From the NCBI RefSeq assembly GCF_019402445.1, contig NZ_SRZM01000031.1, positions 1 through 18,378 of the forward strand: a stretch of 18,378 nt of DNA, read 5' to 3'. Below the pieces are notes generated by a model that was given only the letters and a program-made list of their open reading frames with translations, searched no databases and had not been told where the DNA came from. Shown here piece after piece: positions 16,600-18,378 of this stretch (position 1 is its first letter; each line of letters opens with the position of its first letter). The position numbers and the translations under genes are program-made. The DNA is from Brachyspira pilosicoli. Lineage in GTDB: Bacteria; Spirochaetota; Brachyspiria; Brachyspirales; Brachyspiraceae.

Positions 16600-16627
16600 T
16601 TGACAATATCATCATACAAAATATAAT
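16600..16627 (+). promoter_or_regulatory. Strong promoter of the oppA-like gene
   Basis: A perfect TTGACA at 16600-16605 and a perfect TATAAT at 16622-16627 separated by 16 bp. The leader is about 30 bases and contains AGGAG at 16648-16652. Confidence 0.88.
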
Positions 16628-16663
16628 AAAAATTAATATAAAAAAATAGGAGAATAAAAAATT

Positions 16664-18265
16664 ATGAAACATTTAACTTTATTACTCTTATCTGTTTTAA
16701 TGATTGTATCAATCTCTTGTGGCGGAAATAAAGCAGATGAAGGAGCAATATATATTAATGTAGGTCCAGAACCAAAAACTATAGACCCTGCATTAAACTC
16801 TACAGTAGATGGAAGCATATATATTCAGCATGCTTTTGAAGGTTTAGCTACTAGAGATAAAGAAAACAAAATAATACCAGGCGTTGCAGAAAGCTGGGAT
16901 ATAAGTGAAGATGGTTTAACTTATACATTCCATATAAGAGAAAATGCTAAATGGTCTGACGGCAAAAAAATTACAGCTGAAGACTTTGTTTATTCTTGGC
17001 AGAGGGCTGTTGATCCAATTACAGCTTCTGAATATGCTTATCAATTTGAGCCTGTATTAAATGCTATGGATATTAATTCTGGCAAAAAACCTGTTACAGA
17101 TTTAGGTATTAAAGCTATAGATGAAAAAACTCTTGAAGTAAAGTTAAATGCCCCTACTGCTTATTTCTTAGAGCTTGCTGCTTTTCCTACATTCTACCCT
17201 GTTAGAAAAGATATAATAGAAGAAAATAAAGATAATTGGACTCTTTCACCAGACACATATATAGGCAATGGTCCTTTCACTTTAGTAGAAAGAAGAACTG
17301 ATGACAGACTTGTAATGATAAAAAATACTAATTATTGGAATAGTGAAAATATAATACCAGAAAAATTGGTGTTTATACTTATGCAAAATGGTACAGCTGC
17401 TGTTGCTGGTATAAAAGAAGGTTCTATACATTTTGGAAATAACCCTCCTCTTCAAGATATAGAAACATTACAAAGCGAAGGTTTAATGCATATATCACCA
17501 TATTTAGGCACATATTATTATTGTATTAATATTACAAATAGTGTATTAAAAGATGTGAAAGTAAGAAAGGCTTTAACTTTGGCAATAGATAGAAATTATT
17601 TAGTAGAACAAGTTACAAGAGGCGGACAGCTTCCTGCAAGTGCTTGGGTGCCTAGTGGTGTTAATGATGTTAATGGAGATTTTAGAGAAGTTGGAGGCGA
17701 TTATTATAGCATAAAATCAGAAGATTATCAAAAGAATATAGAAGAGGCAAAAAAACTACTTGCTGAAGCTGGTTATCCTAATGGTGATGGATTTCCTGTA
17801 ATAGAGTTCAAATCAAATTCTGGTGAACATATACAGATATTTGAAGCAGTGCAGCAAATGTGGAAAGAGAATTTAAATATAGATTCTACTATAGCTCAAG
17901 AAGAATGGGCTACTTTCCAAGATACTAGACAAAATAAAAACTACATGATTGCTCGCCATGGTTGGATAGCTGATTATAATGACCCTATGAGTTTCCTTGG
18001 AGTATTCTTAAGCTATAGCGTACAGAACAATGGCGGTTATTCTAATAAAAATTATGATGATAAATTAAAACTTGCTATGTCTACTATAGACCAAGATATT
18101 AGAATGAAAGCTATGCATGAAGCAGAAGATATACTTATGAATGATATGGGGTTAATTCCTCTTTATTTCTACACTGACCCTATAATGATTAGTAAAAAAT
18201 TATCTGGTGTTATATTTGACCCTCTTGGTGCTCATAAGTTTTATTATGCTAAATTAGCTAAATAA
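16664..18265 (+). CDS. oppA: Peptide-binding lipoprotein, OppA/ABC substrate-binding family 5
   Basis: A 533-residue solute-binding lipoprotein of an oligopeptide ABC importer. The signal peptide LTLLLLSVLMIVSIS ends at Cys19 (lipobox SISC-GG), so the mature protein should be lipid-anchored in the envelope. Family 5 hallmarks: EPKTIDPALNSTVDGS near the mature N-terminus, the signature NAKWSDGKKITAEDFVYSW (about 96-114), NGPFTL, then the long C-terminal lobe with the VRKALTLAIDR segment. Size fits OppA/MppA. No permease (oppB/C) or ATPase (oppD/F) gene is visible after it; a strong terminator follows directly, so it is transcribed alone. Such orphan OppA copies are common and the ligand could be peptides or another small molecule. 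The start is fixed by AGGAG at 16648-16652. Confidence 0.93.
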   Translation: MKHLTLLLLSVLMIVSISCGGNKADEGAIYINVGPEPKTIDPALNSTVDGSIYIQHAFEGLATRDKENKIIPGVAESWDISEDGLTYTFHIRENAKWSDGKKITAEDFVYSWQRAVDPITASEYAYQFEPVLNAMDINSGKKPVTDLGIKAIDEKTLEVKLNAPTAYFLELAAFPTFYPVRKDIIEENKDNWTLSPDTYIGNGPFTLVERRTDDRLVMIKNTNYWNSENIIPEKLVFILMQNGTAAVAGIKEGSIHFGNNPPLQDIETLQSEGLMHISPYLGTYYYCINITNSVLKDVKVRKALTLAIDRNYLVEQVTRGGQLPASAWVPSGVNDVNGDFREVGGDYYSIKSEDYQKNIEEAKKLLAEAGYPNGDGFPVIEFKSNSGEHIQIFEAVQQMWKENLNIDSTIAQEEWATFQDTRQNKNYMIARHGWIADYNDPMSFLGVFLSYSVQNNGGYSNKNYDDKLKLAMSTIDQDIRMKAMHEAEDILMNDMGLIPLYFYTDPIMISKKLSGVIFDPLGAHKFYYAKLAK

Positions 18266-18294
18266 ATTTTATAAATAATAAAATATGCAATAAA

Positions 18295-18336
18295 AAAGAA
18301 TAGGAGTTATATCATAATTCCTATTCTTTATTTTTT
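18295..18336 (+). terminator. Strong rho-independent terminator after the oppA-like gene
   Basis: AAAGAATAGGAGTTAT (18295-18310) pairs with ATAATTCCTATTCTTT (18314-18329), one G-T wobble, around a 3-base loop. A short A and TTTTTT (18331-18336) follow. The flanking A-run upstream could make it work leftward as well. Confidence 0.92.
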
Positions 18337-18378
18337 ATCTCTATTTTTTTAAATAAAAAAGTTTAATATTCTATTAAA

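Noticed and set aside
16305..16619. Minus-strand 104-codon frame rich in Phe and Ile
   Set aside because: Antisense shadow of the ferredoxin domain of the EFR1 protein, whose eight Cys are clearly under selection.

Overview
The window is a strongly AT-rich bacterial chromosome segment (about a quarter G+C by eye) with dense, mostly forward genes, short intergenic gaps, GGAG-type ribosome binding sites and AT-rich rho-independent terminators. The base composition, the glycerol module of FAD oxidoreductases plus DUF1667, the EFR1-type flavodoxin/ferredoxin, the M30-type lipoprotein protease and the rubrerythrin fit an anaerobic intestinal spirochaete, most probably Brachyspira. That assignment is recognition and inference; there is no rRNA in the window to confirm it.

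Layout: (1) 1-248, the end of a membrane protein (possibly MATE-type), converging on a leftward pair 621-2227 (TfoX-like protein and serS). The convergent gap holds two hairpins, a C8 run and two unusually GC-rich patches that look like a dispersed element. (2) 2330-2531, a strong promoter and a 47-residue FeoB-associated Cys-rich membrane protein, without feoB. (3) 2842-9788, rubrerythrin followed closely by glpF, glpK, a GlpA-like FAD/[2Fe-2S] oxidoreductase, a GlpB-like FAD/NAD oxidoreductase, an arginase-family hydrolase and a DUF1667 Cys-rich protein, all on the + strand. (4) 9807-12106, its own promoter, then a CCA-adding enzyme/poly(A) polymerase with HD domain and type III pantothenate kinase. 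(5) 12176-14271, the general PTS proteins HPr and enzyme I from a strong promoter, ended by a hairpin shared with a convergent lipoprotein protease (14351-15544, - strand). (6) 15705-18265, an EFR1 flavodoxin/ferredoxin and an OppA-like peptide-binding lipoprotein with a strong promoter and a strong terminator.

How it works together: glycerol enters through GlpF, is phosphorylated by GlpK, and glycerol-3-phosphate is probably oxidised to dihydroxyacetone phosphate by the GlpA-like/GlpB-like/DUF1667 set, which resembles the anaerobic GlpABC logic with a small Cys-rich protein in place of GlpC. Rubrerythrin, 32 bp upstream of glpF, could remove peroxide made by the flavoenzymes. PTS phosphotransfer is encoded 2.4 kb further on, but GlpK lacks the His that HPr phosphorylates in Firmicutes.

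No CRISPR array, insertion sequence, tRNA or rRNA was seen. Most of the window is core metabolism. The least explained parts are the non-coding block 300-570, the arginase-like enzyme with a Cys in place of a metal-binding His, the orphan FeoB-associated peptide, and a consistent 16-bp promoter spacer.
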